This document shows positions 1 through 8,805 of a DNA stretch of 36,044 nucleotides, in pieces. The position numbers and the translations under genes are program-made. The number at the start of each line of letters is the position of its first letter. Position 1 is the stretch's first letter. This DNA comes from Budvicia aquatica DSM 5075 = ATCC 35567. GTDB taxonomy: Bacteria; Pseudomonadota; Gammaproteobacteria; Enterobacterales; Enterobacteriaceae. The notes under the pieces are model-generated. The model was not told where the DNA came from, made no database searches, and saw only the letters and a list, made by a program, of their open reading frames with translations. The DNA lies in contig NZ_ATYS01000053.1 in the NCBI RefSeq assembly GCF_000427805.1, forward strand, positions 1-36,044. The letters run 5' to 3'.

Positions 1-44
1 TGCCGCCAGCGTTCAATCTGAGCCATGATCAAACTCTTCAATTA
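1..44 (-). rRNA. 16S rRNA, 5' end only (gene runs off the left edge)
   Basis: Read on the minus strand, the first bases match the conserved 5' end of bacterial 16S rRNA, including the universal AGAGTTTGATC-TGGCTCAG block. The mature 5' end should lie at about position 43-44, by comparison with the E. coli start AAATTGAAGAG. Only about 44 nt of the gene are present. It is transcribed away from purH, the same divergent arrangement as rrnE and purHD in E. coli. Confidence 0.95.
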
Positions 45-215
45 AAAGCTTGATGCTCAAAGATTACTTTCGTAATAAAACTATTGTAATAAATTACAAA
101 TGAATTACTGCTTGGTCACTCTTTAAGACTTAGTATATTTTTTGCCACCATTTACGTGAATAAATAGCAGCTTTGATACCGTCTTGTGAGTGCCCACACA
201 GATTGTCTGATAAAT

Positions 216-227
216 TGTTAAAGAGCG
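216..227 (-). promoter_or_regulatory. rRNA leader boxA antitermination site
   Basis: The minus strand reads CGCTCTTTAACA, the boxA element of Enterobacterales rRNA leaders, followed by the conserved stretch AATTTATCAGACAATCTG and then TGTGGGCACTC. boxA RNA is bound by NusB/NusE and allows antitermination of rRNA transcription. It lies about 170 nt upstream of the mature 16S end. The stretch between (about 45-215) is the 16S leader that is removed during processing and shares blocks with the E. coli rrn leader. Confidence 0.85.
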
Positions 228-266
228 GTGTTGTAGGGAGAAAACTTCCTGCAACACGGGCTGCGT

Positions 267-294
267 ATATTACGCTTACCCGCTTCAGAGTCAA
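267..294 (-). promoter_or_regulatory. rrn P2 promoter
   Basis: On the minus strand, TTGACT (289-294) and TAATAT (267-272) are separated by 16 bp. The -35 hexamer and the sequence after it (CTGAAGCGGG) closely match E. coli rrn P2. It sits just upstream of boxA, as expected for P2, the basal rRNA promoter. Confidence 0.85.
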
Positions 295-346
295 ATTGTT
301 TTTTGCTCTGTTGAACTACATCTGTAATGCCGTTCAATGGAGGCGC

Positions 347-374
347 ATTATAGGGAGTTTCACGAGGGCTGCAA
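347..374 (-). promoter_or_regulatory. rrn P1 promoter with GC-rich discriminator
   Basis: On the minus strand, TTGCAG (369-374), a 16-bp spacer ending ACTCCC, and a perfect TATAAT (347-352) are followed by GCGCCTCC. The 16-bp spacer and the GC-rich discriminator are hallmarks of rRNA P1 promoters under stringent (ppGpp/DksA) control. AT-rich sequence upstream (375-400) could serve as an UP element. Fis sites are expected there by family knowledge, but I could not identify them with confidence. Confidence 0.85.
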
Positions 375-450
375 TAGCAAATTAGAGAAAAATAGACTGT
401 TTGCTGCATTACACAGCAAAACCCCGCTTTATACCGAGTTTTACACAGAC

Positions 451-459
451 TTATCCACA
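451..459 (+). promoter_or_regulatory. Perfect DnaA-box match between rrn P1 and the purH promoter
   Basis: The sequence TTATCCACA is an exact match to the high-affinity DnaA box consensus. It lies in the divergent regulatory region, 77 bp upstream of the rrn P1 -35 box and 33 bp before the PurR operator. Function is not shown: a perfect match of this size is expected about once by chance in a window of this length. Confidence 0.35.
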
Positions 460-491
460 AGTAGCTAAAATTTAAAAATATCGCGAGCGTG

Positions 492-513
492 ACGCAAACG
501 TTTTCGTTACAAT
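492..513 (+). promoter_or_regulatory. purHD promoter with PurR operator
   Basis: ACGCAAACGTTTTCGT (492-507) matches the 16-bp PurR palindrome consensus. It is followed immediately by a -10-like TACAAT (508-513), so the operator would cover the spacer between -35 and -10 and block RNA polymerase when hypoxanthine- or guanine-loaded PurR binds. This is the same arrangement as the known E. coli purHD operator. The -35 box is weak and I do not assign it. A leader of about 120 nt precedes purH. Confidence 0.85.
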
Positions 514-643
514 CTGACTTAACAAATTAATTTAATTTTTATCGCTAAAACACATAACCCGATCGAATATTTTGTTATTTTTAACACATCGTTATCTATC
601 AATTATATTTTCACTCTGAAAATCCAATAGGAAATCATCAGTT

Positions 644-2233
644 ATGCAGCCATATCGTCCTATCCGCCGCGCCCTTATCAGCGTTTCCGATAAAACGGGT
701 ATTGTTGAATTTGCTCAAGCCTTATCTCTTCGCGGCGTTGAGTTACTGTCTACCGGTGGCACAGCCAAAATGTTGGCGCAAGCCGGACTCTCGGTGACTG
801 AGGTTTCCGACTATACGGGCTTCCCTGAAATGATGGATGGCCGGGTAAAAACATTGCACCCTAAAGTACACGGTGGAATCTTAGGTCGCCGCGGTATCGA
901 CGACGACATTATGGCTGAACATCATATTCAACCTATCGATATGGTCGTTGTTAACCTTTATCCATTCGCCCAGACGGTAGCCCGTAAAGATTGCTCACTG
1001 GCGGATGCCGTAGAGAACATCGATATCGGTGGACCTACAATGGTTCGCTCAGCGGCTAAGAACCATAAAGATGTCGCCATCGTAGTAAATAGCGCCGATT
1101 ACCCGCGAGTCATTAGTGAGATGGATTCAGCGAAGAATGGGCTAAGCTACGAGACCCGTTTTGATTTAGCTATCCGCGCATTTGAGCACACTGCCGCCTA
1201 TGACGGGATGATAGCGAACTACTTCGGTGCTCTGGTTGCTCCTTATTATGGCGAAACAGATAAGCCATCAGGTAAATTCTCCCGCACGCTAAACCTGCAC
1301 TATATAAAGAAGCAGGATATGCGCTACGGCGAGAACGCTCATCAACAAGCCGCATTCTATGTTGAATCAGAGCTGCATGAGGCTTCAGTGGCTACGGCAC
1401 AACAGCTTCAAGGTAAGGCCCTCTCTTATAATAATATCGCCGATACTGATGCTGCCCTCGAATGCGTAAAAGAATTTACCCAACCAGCCTGTGTTATCGT
1501 TAAACATGCCAATCCCTGTGGTGTCGCACTGGGAGCGTCTATTCTAGAAGCCTATGAGCGCGCTTATCTTACCGATCCGACCTCTGCTTTTGGCGGTATT
1601 ATTGCCTTTAACCAAGAGCTGGATGCTAAAACAGCGCAAGCTATTATCAGCCGCCAGTTTGTTGAAGTGATTATTGCGCCCAGTATTAGCCCGGATGCTC
1701 TGGAATTATTAGCCGCAAAACAAAACGTTCGCGTTCTGGCCTGTGGTCAATGGGGAGCAAGGATTCCTGCGCTAGACTTTAAACGGGTTAACGGTGGGCT
1801 GTTAGTTCAGGATCGTGACCTTGGTATGGTGACTGAATCCGACCTTAAAGTGGTTACTGAGCGCCAGCCGACGGCAAAAGAGTTAAGTGATGCCCTATTC
1901 TGCTGGAAGGTGGCTAAATTCGTAAAATCAAACGCCATCGTTTATGCGCGCGATAATATGACTATTGGCATAGGTGCCGGTCAAATGAGCCGGGTTTATT
2001 CCGCCAAGATTGCCGGTATTAAAGCCGAAGATGAAAATCTTCAGGTTGCGGGAGCCGTTATGGCTTCTGACGCCTTTTTCCCATTCCGTGACGGTATTGA
2101 CGCCGCTGCTGCCGTAGGCATTACCTGCGTAATTCAGCCAGGCGGTTCTATTCGTGATGATGAAGTTATCGCTGCCGCTAATCAACATGGAATTGCCATG
2201 ATCTTTACTGACATGCGCCACTTCCGTCATTAA
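644..2233 (+). CDS. purH: Bifunctional AICAR transformylase / IMP cyclohydrolase PurH
   Basis: Catalyses the last two steps of de novo IMP synthesis: formylation of AICAR by 10-formyl-tetrahydrofolate, then ring closure of FAICAR to IMP. The 529 residues equal the E. coli length. The N-terminal MGS-like cyclohydrolase domain covers about residues 1-200 and contains the block [19 protein letters not shown] (60-78). The transformylase domain follows, with the conserved KHANPCG (287-293), whose Lys-His pair is catalytic in characterised homologues, and the nearby SAFGG. The ATG is preceded by AGGA at 629-632. The gene is first in an operon with purD (23-nt gap), behind a PurR operator at 492-507. 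Nothing is truncated or unusual. Confidence 0.97.
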   Translation: MQPYRPIRRALISVSDKTGIVEFAQALSLRGVELLSTGGTAKMLAQAGLSVTEVSDYTGFPEMMDGRVKTLHPKVHGGILGRRGIDDDIMAEHHIQPIDMVVVNLYPFAQTVARKDCSLADAVENIDIGGPTMVRSAAKNHKDVAIVVNSADYPRVISEMDSAKNGLSYETRFDLAIRAFEHTAAYDGMIANYFGALVAPYYGETDKPSGKFSRTLNLHYIKKQDMRYGENAHQQAAFYVESELHEASVATAQQLQGKALSYNNIADTDAALECVKEFTQPACVIVKHANPCGVALGASILEAYERAYLTDPTSAFGGIIAFNQELDAKTAQAIISRQFVEVIIAPSISPDALELLAAKQNVRVLACGQWGARIPALDFKRVNGGLLVQDRDLGMVTESDLKVVTERQPTAKELSDALFCWKVAKFVKSNAIVYARDNMTIGIGAGQMSRVYSAKIAGIKAEDENLQVAGAVMASDAFFPFRDGIDAAAAVGITCVIQPGGSIRDDEVIAAANQHGIAMIFTDMRHFRH

Positions 2234-2256
2234 TCACTCCGGGGAGTCGCTGCAAG

Positions 2257-3546
2257 ATGAATATATTAATTATTGGCAATGGCGGACGGGAACATGCATT
2301 AGCGTGGAAAGCCGCCCAATCACCATTAGCAGATAAAGTGTTTGTTGCTCCGGGTAATGCCGGAACCGCTCTGGAGCCTAACCTCTATAACGTAGCAATT
2401 CAGGCCACCGATATTGATGCGTTGGTTCACTTCGCCCAGCGTGAAAAGATTGGCTTAACTATCGTTGGTCCAGAGGCGCCGTTAGTTAAAGGTATTGTTG
2501 ATGCTTTTAGTCATGTTGGCCTAAAAGTCTTTGGTCCGACAATGGCGGCAGCTCAGCTTGAAGGTTCAAAAGCCTTTACCAAAGATTTTTTAGCGCGCCA
2601 TAACATTCCCAGCGCCGAATACCAGAACTTTACCGATGTAAACAAAGCGCTGGAATACATTCGTCAAAAAGGTGCGCCAATTGTTATCAAGGCTGACGGA
2701 CTTGCTGCCGGTAAAGGTGTCATTGTCGCCATGACATTAGAAGAAGCCGAAGACGCCGCTAAAGATATGCTGGAAGGTAATGCTTTTGGTGATGCCGGCC
2801 ACCGAATTGTGGTTGAAGAGTTTCTCAGCGGAGAAGAAGCCAGCTTTATCGTCATGGTGGATGGCAAAAATGTATTGCCTATGGCGACCAGTCAGGATCA
2901 CAAGCGAGCACAGGATGGTGATGCCGGCCCGAATACTGGCGGTATGGGTGCTTATTCTCCCGCTCCGGTCGTCACAGATGAAGTTCACCAGCGGGTCATG
3001 GATCGGGTAATTTGGCCAACGGTTAAAGGTATGGAGGCTGAAGGTAACTCTTATACCGGATTCCTGTATGCCGGACTGATGATCGATGAACAAGGCAACC
3101 CTAAGGTTATTGAATTCAACTGTCGTTTTGGCGATCCTGAAACTCAACCTATTATGCTGCGGATGAAATCTGACTTAGTTGATCTTTGTCTGGCCGGAGC
3201 TGAAGGTAAATTGAATGAAAAGAGTTCAGACTGGGATCCTCGGGCAGCTCTTGGCGTCGTACTTGCCGCCGGGGGTTATCCTGGCGACTATCGAATTGAT
3301 GACATCATCACCGGCCTTCCTACTGAAGAATCCAGCGAGGCTAAAGTATTCCATGCGGGAACTCAGTTGAAAGAGTCCTATGTTGTCACTCATGGTGGTC
3401 GGGTACTCTGTGCCACTGCCTTGGGGAATACCGTCGCAGAGGCTCAACAAAAAGCGTATCAATTAGCTAATGATATTCACTGGAATGGCTGTTTCTATCG
3501 CCATGACATCGGCTATCGGGCAATTGAACGTGAGCAGAAAACCTAA
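2257..3546 (+). CDS. purD: Phosphoribosylamine-glycine ligase (GAR synthetase) PurD
   Basis: Joins glycine to phosphoribosylamine using ATP, the second step of purine synthesis. The protein has 429 residues, as in E. coli. The N-terminal domain begins with the glycine-rich IIGNGGREHALAW (about 4-16) and contains GPEAPLVKGIVD. The ATP-grasp domain follows, with VIKADGLAAGKGV and, near residues 286-297, EFNCRFGDPETQ, which carries the conserved metal/ATP-binding acidic and Asn residues. A GGGGAG ribosome binding site lies in the 23-nt gap after purH, so the two genes are very likely co-transcribed under PurR. A strong terminator follows the stop after 16 nt. Confidence 0.97.
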   Translation: MNILIIGNGGREHALAWKAAQSPLADKVFVAPGNAGTALEPNLYNVAIQATDIDALVHFAQREKIGLTIVGPEAPLVKGIVDAFSHVGLKVFGPTMAAAQLEGSKAFTKDFLARHNIPSAEYQNFTDVNKALEYIRQKGAPIVIKADGLAAGKGVIVAMTLEEAEDAAKDMLEGNAFGDAGHRIVVEEFLSGEEASFIVMVDGKNVLPMATSQDHKRAQDGDAGPNTGGMGAYSPAPVVTDEVHQRVMDRVIWPTVKGMEAEGNSYTGFLYAGLMIDEQGNPKVIEFNCRFGDPETQPIMLRMKSDLVDLCLAGAEGKLNEKSSDWDPRAALGVVLAAGGYPGDYRIDDIITGLPTEESSEAKVFHAGTQLKESYVVTHGGRVLCATALGNTVAEAQQKAYQLANDIHWNGCFYRHDIGYRAIEREQKT

Positions 3547-3562
3547 TTTAACGCTATAACGC

Positions 3563-3592
3563 AAAAAGGCCGCTCATCGGAGCGGCCTTTTT
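3563..3592. terminator. Bidirectional terminator between purD and yjaH
   Basis: An 8-bp GC-rich stem, GGCCGCTC / GAGCGGCC, with an ATCG loop is flanked by A5 on the left and T5 on the right. It can therefore end purHD transcripts on the plus strand and yjaH transcripts on the minus strand; the two operons converge here. Confidence 0.93.
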
Positions 3593-3632
3593 ATATCAGA
3601 TAACCCCTGACCAATGTAGCTGTCAGTAAGAA

Positions 3633-4286
3633 TTAGAAATTCTCGAGTGTAGGTTGCCAGTTACAGAAATCTTCATTGGCGACCAAAAGTAGCTCCAGCC
3701 CCTGCGGGCTACTCAGCCATGCCAAACTAATATCGCCACCGTTACGTTCGCGTTTATCAAGCCACGCCTCTTGATGTGGTGGGAAATTCACGTTGACCAC
3801 CTCTCCAGCACAAGTCGTAATAATACCGTTACGGACCTGTCCTTGATATAACCGAATTTTACCCGCAGCCAGAGTATTACTCATAGTACGTGCTTTCTGT
3901 TCTTGATACTTAATACGGGTAATGTCATCAGAGGAGAGTTGCTCATTACGATCGGACATCTGGCGTTCCATAAAAGTTGGATTACCTTGTTCATCCAAGC
4001 GTAATAAAACGCTTTGGCCCTGTTTACGCTGAACTTCACTAAGCGCTAAATATAGGGCACCGTCAGTATATTCGTAGTAAGTAGAAACCGTGTCACCGCT
4101 ATAGGGCGTATAGACACTCATCAGCCTTATCGGCTGGCCGTTATTTCCGCTGGTTTTTTGCCAAACGCGTACAACGCCGTTATCTGCAATATAACCGCTA
4201 GCCTCCAGTACCGGTGGGCGCGGTGTCGAGCCACACCCAGTCAGCAGGAGTATCATCAGGCTGACAACAATCGATTGTTTAATCAT
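3633..4286 (-). CDS. yjaH: Putative lipoprotein of the YjaH (DUF1481) family
   Basis: A 217-residue protein with a lipoprotein signal peptide: Met-Ile-Lys-Gln start, hydrophobic stretch, then lipobox LLTGC with the lipidated Cys at residue 18. Asp is not at +2 (the sequence is CGST), so outer-membrane sorting by Lol is expected by the usual rule. Size, lipobox and position beside hupA match E. coli YjaH, whose function is not established. The reading frame is open upstream to 4319, but that Met lies inside the hupA terminator hairpin (4308-4333), so the ATG at 4286 is chosen. The gene follows hupA in the same direction, with the hupA terminator between them. Confidence 0.82.
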   Translation of the reverse strand: MIKQSIVVSLMILLLTGCGSTPRPPVLEASGYIADNGVVRVWQKTSGNNGQPIRLMSVYTPYSGDTVSTYYEYTDGALYLALSEVQRKQGQSVLLRLDEQGNPTFMERQMSDRNEQLSSDDITRIKYQEQKARTMSNTLAAGKIRLYQGQVRNGIITTCAGEVVNVNFPPHQEAWLDKRERNGGDISLAWLSSPQGLELLLVANEDFCNWQPTLENF

Positions 4287-4307
4287 CTTATTAAACGCTA
4301 CATAAAT

Positions 4308-4333
4308 AAAAAGGGGCATAGTGCCCCTTTTTT
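4308..4333 (-). terminator. hupA terminator
   Basis: On the minus strand the hairpin GGGGCA-CTA-TGCCCC is followed by a T-rich run (complement of the A-run at 4308-4312), 22 nt after the hupA stop codon. The plus strand also has a T8 tract after the stem, so it may work in both directions. It lies upstream of yjaH and may leave that gene to readthrough or to an unseen promoter. Confidence 0.88.
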
Positions 4334-4355
4334 TATCTGTACTGTAGCTGTTAAC

Positions 4356-4628
4356 TTACTTAACAGCTTCTTTCAGCGCTTTACCAGAAACAAATGCCGG
4401 AACATTAGCAGCAGCAATTTGAATTTCTTTACCAGTCTGTGGGTTACGACCGGTACGGGCATTACGGTGATTCACCTTAAATGTACCAAAACCAACCAGT
4501 TGCACTGGGTCACCATCTTTCAGAGACTCAGTAATAGCGCCTAAGGTTGATTCCAGAGCCGCTTTGGCTTGTGCTTTGGTAATACCAGCCTTGTCCGCAA
4601 TTACATCAATTAGTTGAGTCTTGTTCAT
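4356..4628 (-). CDS. hupA: DNA-binding protein HU-alpha
   Basis: A 90-residue nucleoid protein that bends and compacts DNA as a homodimer or as a heterodimer with HU-beta. The sequence carries the family hallmarks: N-terminal [15 protein letters not shown], the core [22 protein letters not shown] (given here as adjoining blocks at about 45-66) that includes the proline-tipped RNPQTG arm inserted into the minor groove, and a C-terminal ALKEAVK. The context (beside yjaG and yjaH) identifies it as hupA rather than hupB. AAGGAT at 4634-4639 is a good ribosome binding site. About 190 nt of non-coding sequence upstream (4629-4818) should hold the promoter; I could not assign it confidently. Confidence 0.96.
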   Translation of the reverse strand: MNKTQLIDVIADKAGITKAQAKAALESTLGAITESLKDGDPVQLVGFGTFKVNHRNARTGRNPQTGKEIQIAAANVPAFVSGKALKEAVK

Positions 4629-4818
4629 AAATTATCCTTACAGTGTATTTTATCGCATGCAATGTACCGAATCCGGGAGAGCAAAAACATCGTTGTTTTA
4701 CCCTGTATCAACCGTCTCGATAGCCGCTTTATTAAAGGCAAGACAAATGTAGACCAATAGCGGACCGCTGTGAAGCCTTAAGATGCTATTATTTAGGCCC
4801 TAAATCACGTTTTGCCAT

Positions 4819-5409
4819 CTATTGGGCTAAATTTATACCAATATTGCTGGTCGCAGCCTCTTTTAAGTCAGATCGAAGACCCTTAATCAGCTCAATATCA
4901 CGCTCTTCGCATTCTACCAATAAGCGGAAAATTTCCCATTGAACGTCCAGTTCATTTTCAATGAGTGGGAGCGCCTTCAATTCATCATCGGTCATTTCTT
5001 TATCCGCCTGACTCATTTCTAACATCGCCACGGTACGAATCGACAATTCACTGACGGCAATCGCATGTTCCAGAGTTTCACCACTAAGATGAGCATGAAC
5101 CAGTTCACTTAGTGCAACGCAGGCATCAATAGCCGGATATACGCCATAAACATCAAACTGGTCGGCATCGGGAATCGCATCTTCCAGTTTCTCAAGTTGG
5201 CTATCAAAATTGATCTTTGCCCCTTTGACTACCAGCGTTTCCCAGACCAAATCTAAAATACGGCGATAAACTGCAGCCTCAGCAAACCCGGTTTGGTGAC
5301 AAAATGCCTGATAGTTCGGATACATTCGCTCGCACAGACAGGCCATAAAGGTGTAATGCTGCCAGCTGCCTAGCTTTTCCATACGTTTGTGAATCGGGTT
5401 ACGCAACAT
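4819..5409 (-). CDS. yjaG: YjaG family protein (DUF416), function unknown
   Basis: The 196 residues equal the length of E. coli YjaG and carry the same conserved blocks: NPIHKRMEKLGSWQHYTFMA near the start, CERMYPNY, YRRILDLVWE, the central VYPAIDACVALSELVHAHLS, and the C-terminal CEERDIELIKGLRSDL. The protein looks soluble, mostly helical and acidic, without a signal peptide or membrane segment. The family has no established biochemical role. It lies between hupA and nfi in the same direction, as in E. coli. The start at 5409 is supported by alignment of the N terminus with the family from residue 1. Confidence 0.9.
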   Translation of the reverse strand: MLRNPIHKRMEKLGSWQHYTFMACLCERMYPNYQAFCHQTGFAEAAVYRRILDLVWETLVVKGAKINFDSQLEKLEDAIPDADQFDVYGVYPAIDACVALSELVHAHLSGETLEHAIAVSELSIRTVAMLEMSQADKEMTDDELKALPLIENELDVQWEIFRLLVECEERDIELIKGLRSDLKEAATSNIGINLAQ

Positions 5410-5440
5410 GCAAGAATCTCATTAATATTGAATTATCATT

Positions 5441-5456
5441 GGCACCGTCTGGTGCC
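5441..5456. repeat. Short perfect palindrome in the nfi-yjaG gap
   Basis: GGCACC-GTCT-GGTGCC is a perfect 6-bp inverted repeat with a 4-nt loop, 31 nt upstream of the yjaG start. It has no T-run on either strand, so it is not a standard terminator. It could be an operator or an RNA hairpin in the yjaG leader; nothing in the sequence decides this. Confidence 0.4.
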
Positions 5457-5507
5457 CTACTTTGGTATAACTGAAGGCGATTAAAATCTATTTATTACGT
5501 GAAGCAC

Positions 5508-6185
5508 TTATGATGGATGCTCAGCCTGCCAACGAATAAAAGCCGGGCGACGAGAAGCAATTGCATCGGCCGAGCGGGTGGGTTCCGGTAAACGGTAGCT
5601 ACGCATACAGCGTTTAACCCAGCTCAGCGCTGTTTCTTGGCTAATACGGTGCCCAAGAGAGATATACAGGGGCTTACAGCGTGGCTTGCTGTTCCATACC
5701 CAACCAATCTGCTCTGACTTATCCATCAGCGGTTCAAGTGCTCCGACAACATCAGCCAGTGGCGGATGGCTACCACACAGTCGGCTTTTGGCCACGCCAA
5801 TCGTCGGAACATTCACCAGCAAGCCAAAATGGCTGGCAACCCCAAGCCGGCGCGGGTGAGCAATGCCCTGCCCGTCAACAAAAACCAGCTGAGGCTTATG
5901 TTTCAGCTGTTGCCATGCTGCAACTAAGGCCGGGCACTCACGAAAAGAGAGCAAGCCTGGAATATAGGGAAGAGAAGTGGGAATGCGGGCGATCTGATAC
6001 TCAACCAGCTCCAGAGCGGGATAGCTGAGTACAGCAATCGCCGCTCTGGTAATCGTACCTTGTTCTTCAAAACCGACGTCTACCCCGGCAATCCATTGGG
6101 GCTCAGTAAAACCAAGATCGTCACTACTAACGATCTGCTGAGCCTTTTCGATCTGTTCTGCACGGAGCCCAGCGGTATCAACCAT
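5508..6185 (-). CDS. nfi: Endonuclease V (deoxyinosine 3' endonuclease)
   Basis: Cuts DNA one phosphodiester bond 3' to deoxyinosine, starting repair of deaminated adenine. The 225-residue product matches the E. coli length (about 223). Visible motifs are IAGVDVGFE with the catalytic Asp at residue 36, [11 protein letters not shown] with the family's conserved YIPG wedge and acidic Glu, [14 protein letters not shown], and GVAKSRLCG. The open frame extends upstream to 6266, but alignment with the family starts at [11 protein letters not shown], so the ATG at 6185 is used. That ATG overlaps the hemE stop by 8 nt (ATGGTTGA), indicating translational coupling with hemE. Confidence 0.93.
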   Translation of the reverse strand: MVDTAGLRAEQIEKAQQIVSSDDLGFTEPQWIAGVDVGFEEQGTITRAAIAVLSYPALELVEYQIARIPTSLPYIPGLLSFRECPALVAAWQQLKHKPQLVFVDGQGIAHPRRLGVASHFGLLVNVPTIGVAKSRLCGSHPPLADVVGALEPLMDKSEQIGWVWNSKPRCKPLYISLGHRISQETALSWVKRCMRSYRLPEPTRSADAIASRRPAFIRWQAEHPS

Positions 6186-7245
6186 TATGATACTGGCCTG
6201 ATAACTTATGCACGACTTCAACAAATACGCCGGCATTTTCAGGTGGAACATCCTGATGAATTCCATGGCCTAAGTTAAATACATGACCATTGCCCTGACC
6301 AAAACCGGCCAAAATCGTTGCAACTTCTTGTTCAATACGCGCCGGCGGGGCATATAACATCGATGGATCCATATTGCCCTGCAGTGCCACACGATCGCCG
6401 ACTCGCTTACGGGCATCGGCAATATCGGTCGTCCAGTCCAGACCTAAAGCATCACAGCCGGTATCGGCCATTGCTTCCAGCCACTGACCGCCGCCTTTAG
6501 TAAACAGCGTCACAGGCACGCGGCGCCCGTCGTTTTCACGAATCAGGCCATCTACGATTTTGTGCATATAAGAGAGGGAAAATTCCCGATAGTCCCGGCC
6601 CGTTAATACGCCGCCCCAGGTATCGAAAATCATCACCGATTGCGCACCGGCTTTAATTTGAGCATTGAGATATAAAATGACGCTGTCTGCCAGTTTATCC
6701 AACAGCTTATGCAGCGTTTGGCTGTCGGCATACATCATTTTCTTAACTTTAGTGAAAGCCTTGCTACTGCCACCTTCAACCATATAGGTTGCCAGCGTCC
6801 AAGGGCTGCCGGAAAAGCCAATCAATGGAACTTCGCCTTTTAAGTTACGGCGAATGGTGCGAACAGCATTCATCACATAACCCAGTTCTTGTTCAGGATC
6901 CTGTACCGGTAGGCGATCAACATCGGCCCGACAGGTAATGGGATGCTGGAAACGAGGGCCTTCACCGGTTTCAAAATAGAGACCAAGCCCCATTGCATCA
7001 GGAATGGTTAAAATATCAGAAAACAGAATAGCCGCATCCAGCGCATAGCGACGCAGTGGCTGTAGCGTGACTTCGCAAGCCAGTTCAGCATTTTTGCACA
7101 GAGACATAAAATCCCCCGCTTCAGCACGGGTCGCTTTATATTCAGGCAAGTAGCGCCCGGCCTGACGCATCATCCAAACAGGGGTTACATCAACAGGTTG
7201 GCGTAATAACGCACGCAGATAACGATCGTTTTTTAGTTCATTCAT
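6178..7245 (-). CDS. hemE: Uroporphyrinogen decarboxylase
   Basis: Decarboxylates the four acetate side chains of uroporphyrinogen III to give coproporphyrinogen III in haem synthesis. The 355 residues compare with 354 in E. coli. The signature [15 protein letters not shown] lies at residues 22-36, with the arginines that bind substrate carboxylates, followed by [14 protein letters not shown] with the catalytic Asp region. Also present are [17 protein letters not shown] and [14 protein letters not shown] near the C terminus. AAGGA lies 8 nt upstream of the ATG. It overlaps nfi by 8 nt at its 3' end and has its own promoter-like element upstream, so hemE-nfi probably form a transcription unit. 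Confidence 0.97.
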   Translation of the reverse strand: MNELKNDRYLRALLRQPVDVTPVWMMRQAGRYLPEYKATRAEAGDFMSLCKNAELACEVTLQPLRRYALDAAILFSDILTIPDAMGLGLYFETGEGPRFQHPITCRADVDRLPVQDPEQELGYVMNAVRTIRRNLKGEVPLIGFSGSPWTLATYMVEGGSSKAFTKVKKMMYADSQTLHKLLDKLADSVILYLNAQIKAGAQSVMIFDTWGGVLTGRDYREFSLSYMHKIVDGLIRENDGRRVPVTLFTKGGGQWLEAMADTGCDALGLDWTTDIADARKRVGDRVALQGNMDPSMLYAPPARIEQEVATILAGFGQGNGHVFNLGHGIHQDVPPENAGVFVEVVHKLSGQYHNG

Positions 7246-7272
7246 TATTTTTATCCTTCGGGTATTGCGCGC

Positions 7273-7281
7273 ATTATAGCA
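7273..7281 (-). promoter_or_regulatory. Extended -10 promoter for hemE
   Basis: On the minus strand TGCTATAAT combines a perfect TATAAT (7273-7278) with the extended -10 motif TGN (7279-7281). No good -35 hexamer is visible 16-18 bp further upstream, which is typical of extended -10 promoters. Transcription would start about 20 nt before the hemE ATG, leaving a short leader that includes the ribosome binding site. Confidence 0.65.
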
Positions 7282-7422
7282 TGCGGGGAAAACTTCCTGT
7301 AGAGACGGATGATGTTACCGTATCCCGGTTGAATTTCTAGAATACGGCGTATCGATAGCCAAAATCATTCAAGGTGCAGGAACGCGGCCAACGCCCCTGC
7401 AATTTGAACGAGAACGGGTATA

Positions 7423-8196
7423 TTAATATTGCTCTGAACGACATAATGCAATGGTATCTTCAATCAACCGACGGGCAATGGTGCCCGGTGGCGGGAGTTG
7501 AGGTAGCTTATCGTAGTGAAACCAATCGGCATCCAGCAATTCTGATTTGTCTATTTTGAGATCTCCGCCAGCATAGTCAGCCAAATAAGCCACCATTAGA
7601 GAGTGCGGGAATGGCCAAGGCTGAGAGGAGATATAACGCAGATTAGTCACGTTAATATTACTCTCTTCCATAACCTCACGGGCAACGGCCTGCTCCAGAG
7701 TTTCACCCACTTCAACAAAACCCGCCAGTGCGGTATAAATTCCACCACGGTGGCGATTGTGCTGAGCAAGTAAAATTTTATCTTCCCGACGAATGGCCAC
7801 AATAATGCAGGGTGCAATTTGCGGATAATAACGCTGACGGCAGTGATTACACAGGCAGGCCCATTCCCGATCGCTGACATGCATTTTATTGCCACAGTAG
7901 CCGCAAAACTTATGCGCCCGATAGAACTCTTCCAGTTGAACGGCTCTGCCTGCCAGTTGGAAAAGCCCTCGGTCTTCATCCAGCAACTGCCGGACCGAGG
8001 CCATTTCTCTCGCTTGTTCTTTACAAACTAACCAAACGGATTCGCTTTGCCATTCACCAATACGATGGGCACTCTCGTTTCGAAGGCCAAACTCAGAGGC
8101 TAAACCGTGAGGTATCTCACCTTTTGGCAGCCACAATTTTCCCGCATAGCTTAATAACCACCAGCCAGACTCATCACCTTGTAATCGTTGCTCCAT
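7423..8196 (-). CDS. nudC: NAD(H) pyrophosphatase / RNA deNADding hydrolase NudC
   Basis: Hydrolyses NADH to NMNH and AMP and removes NAD caps from RNA 5' ends. The 257 residues equal the E. coli length. The zinc ribbon ligands are C98, C101, C116 and C119. The Nudix box runs [20 protein letters not shown] and then SNI, and it is followed by SQPWPFPHS, the motif that marks NADH-specific Nudix enzymes. One position of the Nudix consensus is changed: the conserved Gly near the end of the box is Asn (EESNI in place of EESGI). The catalytic REV-EE acidic residues are intact. The gene lies upstream of hemE with a 177-nt gap and is divergent from rsd. Confidence 0.95.
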   Translation of the reverse strand: MEQRLQGDESGWWLLSYAGKLWLPKGEIPHGLASEFGLRNESAHRIGEWQSESVWLVCKEQAREMASVRQLLDEDRGLFQLAGRAVQLEEFYRAHKFCGYCGNKMHVSDREWACLCNHCRQRYYPQIAPCIIVAIRREDKILLAQHNRHRGGIYTALAGFVEVGETLEQAVAREVMEESNINVTNLRYISSQPWPFPHSLMVAYLADYAGGDLKIDKSELLDADWFHYDKLPQLPPPGTIARRLIEDTIALCRSEQY

Positions 8197-8304
8197 AACT
8201 CTATTGTTAACCTCTTAATTTACTGGCAATCTAACAACAATAGCCTTACATTACTTTAACTTTCTCTCTAACTCTTATTGTTTAGATTTCTCTGGAACCT
8301 ACAT

Positions 8305-8793
8305 ATGTTAAACAGATTGGAAAGCTTGGCCGAGCGCGTTGGTGGTAGTAATAAACTGATTGACCAATGGCTAGAATCGCGCAAAACGTTACTCGTTACC
8401 TATTATGCTTTGGTGGGTATTAAACCAAACAAAGAAAAAAATATCCCGCTTGATGAGAAAGCCCTGATCGCCTTTGGCCATAATCTGGTGGATTATCTCT
8501 CATCCTGCCACTTCCATATTTATGACCGTATTATCATTCAGGAAGAAGGTAAATCCAGCCCGAACCTGATCGCCGGTAAAAAGCTTTATCCTTTACTGGA
8601 AGAAAATACTCAAAAAATTATGGCGTTTTATGACAACTACGTTGAAAAAGGCATCAACGAAGACACCATATTACAACTGCATGAAGATCTTTCAACGGTT
8701 GGTGAACTGCTGGAGAATCGTTTTTCTCTGGAAGACAAACTGATTCAGGAAGCGATTAACAGTTGGGTCAGTCATCACGCACCAACAGAGTAG
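8305..8793 (+). CDS. rsd: Regulator of sigma D (anti-sigma-70 factor) Rsd
   Basis: Binds free sigma-70 and helps shift RNA polymerase toward alternative sigma factors in stationary phase. The product is 162 residues (E. coli 158), all-helical and charged. N-terminal MLNRLESLAERVGGSNKLID aligns with E. coli Rsd from residue 1, and the conserved WL-SRKTLLVTYYALVGIKP and FSLEDKLI are present. The frame is open upstream to a TTG at 8278, but homology starts at the ATG at 8305, with GGAA at 8294-8297 upstream. The gene is divergent from nudC (108-nt gap) and precedes the thi operon, as in E. coli. Confidence 0.9.
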   Translation: MLNRLESLAERVGGSNKLIDQWLESRKTLLVTYYALVGIKPNKEKNIPLDEKALIAFGHNLVDYLSSCHFHIYDRIIIQEEGKSSPNLIAGKKLYPLLEENTQKIMAFYDNYVEKGINEDTILQLHEDLSTVGELLENRFSLEDKLIQEAINSWVSHHAPTE

Positions 8794-8805
8794 AAATAAT
8801 ACCTG

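Noticed and set aside
173-460. Small open frames on both strands in the rRNA leader and promoter region
   Set aside because: They overlap boxA, P1 and P2 of the rRNA operon, have no ribosome binding site, and their translations match nothing I recognise.
2737-3147. A 136-codon frame opposite purD
   Set aside because: Antisense to a clear enzyme gene with no ribosome binding site.
6186-6266. Upstream start for nfi giving 252 residues
   Set aside because: The extension lies inside the hemE coding sequence and does not align with endonuclease V; the ATG at 6185 overlaps the hemE stop as expected for coupled genes.
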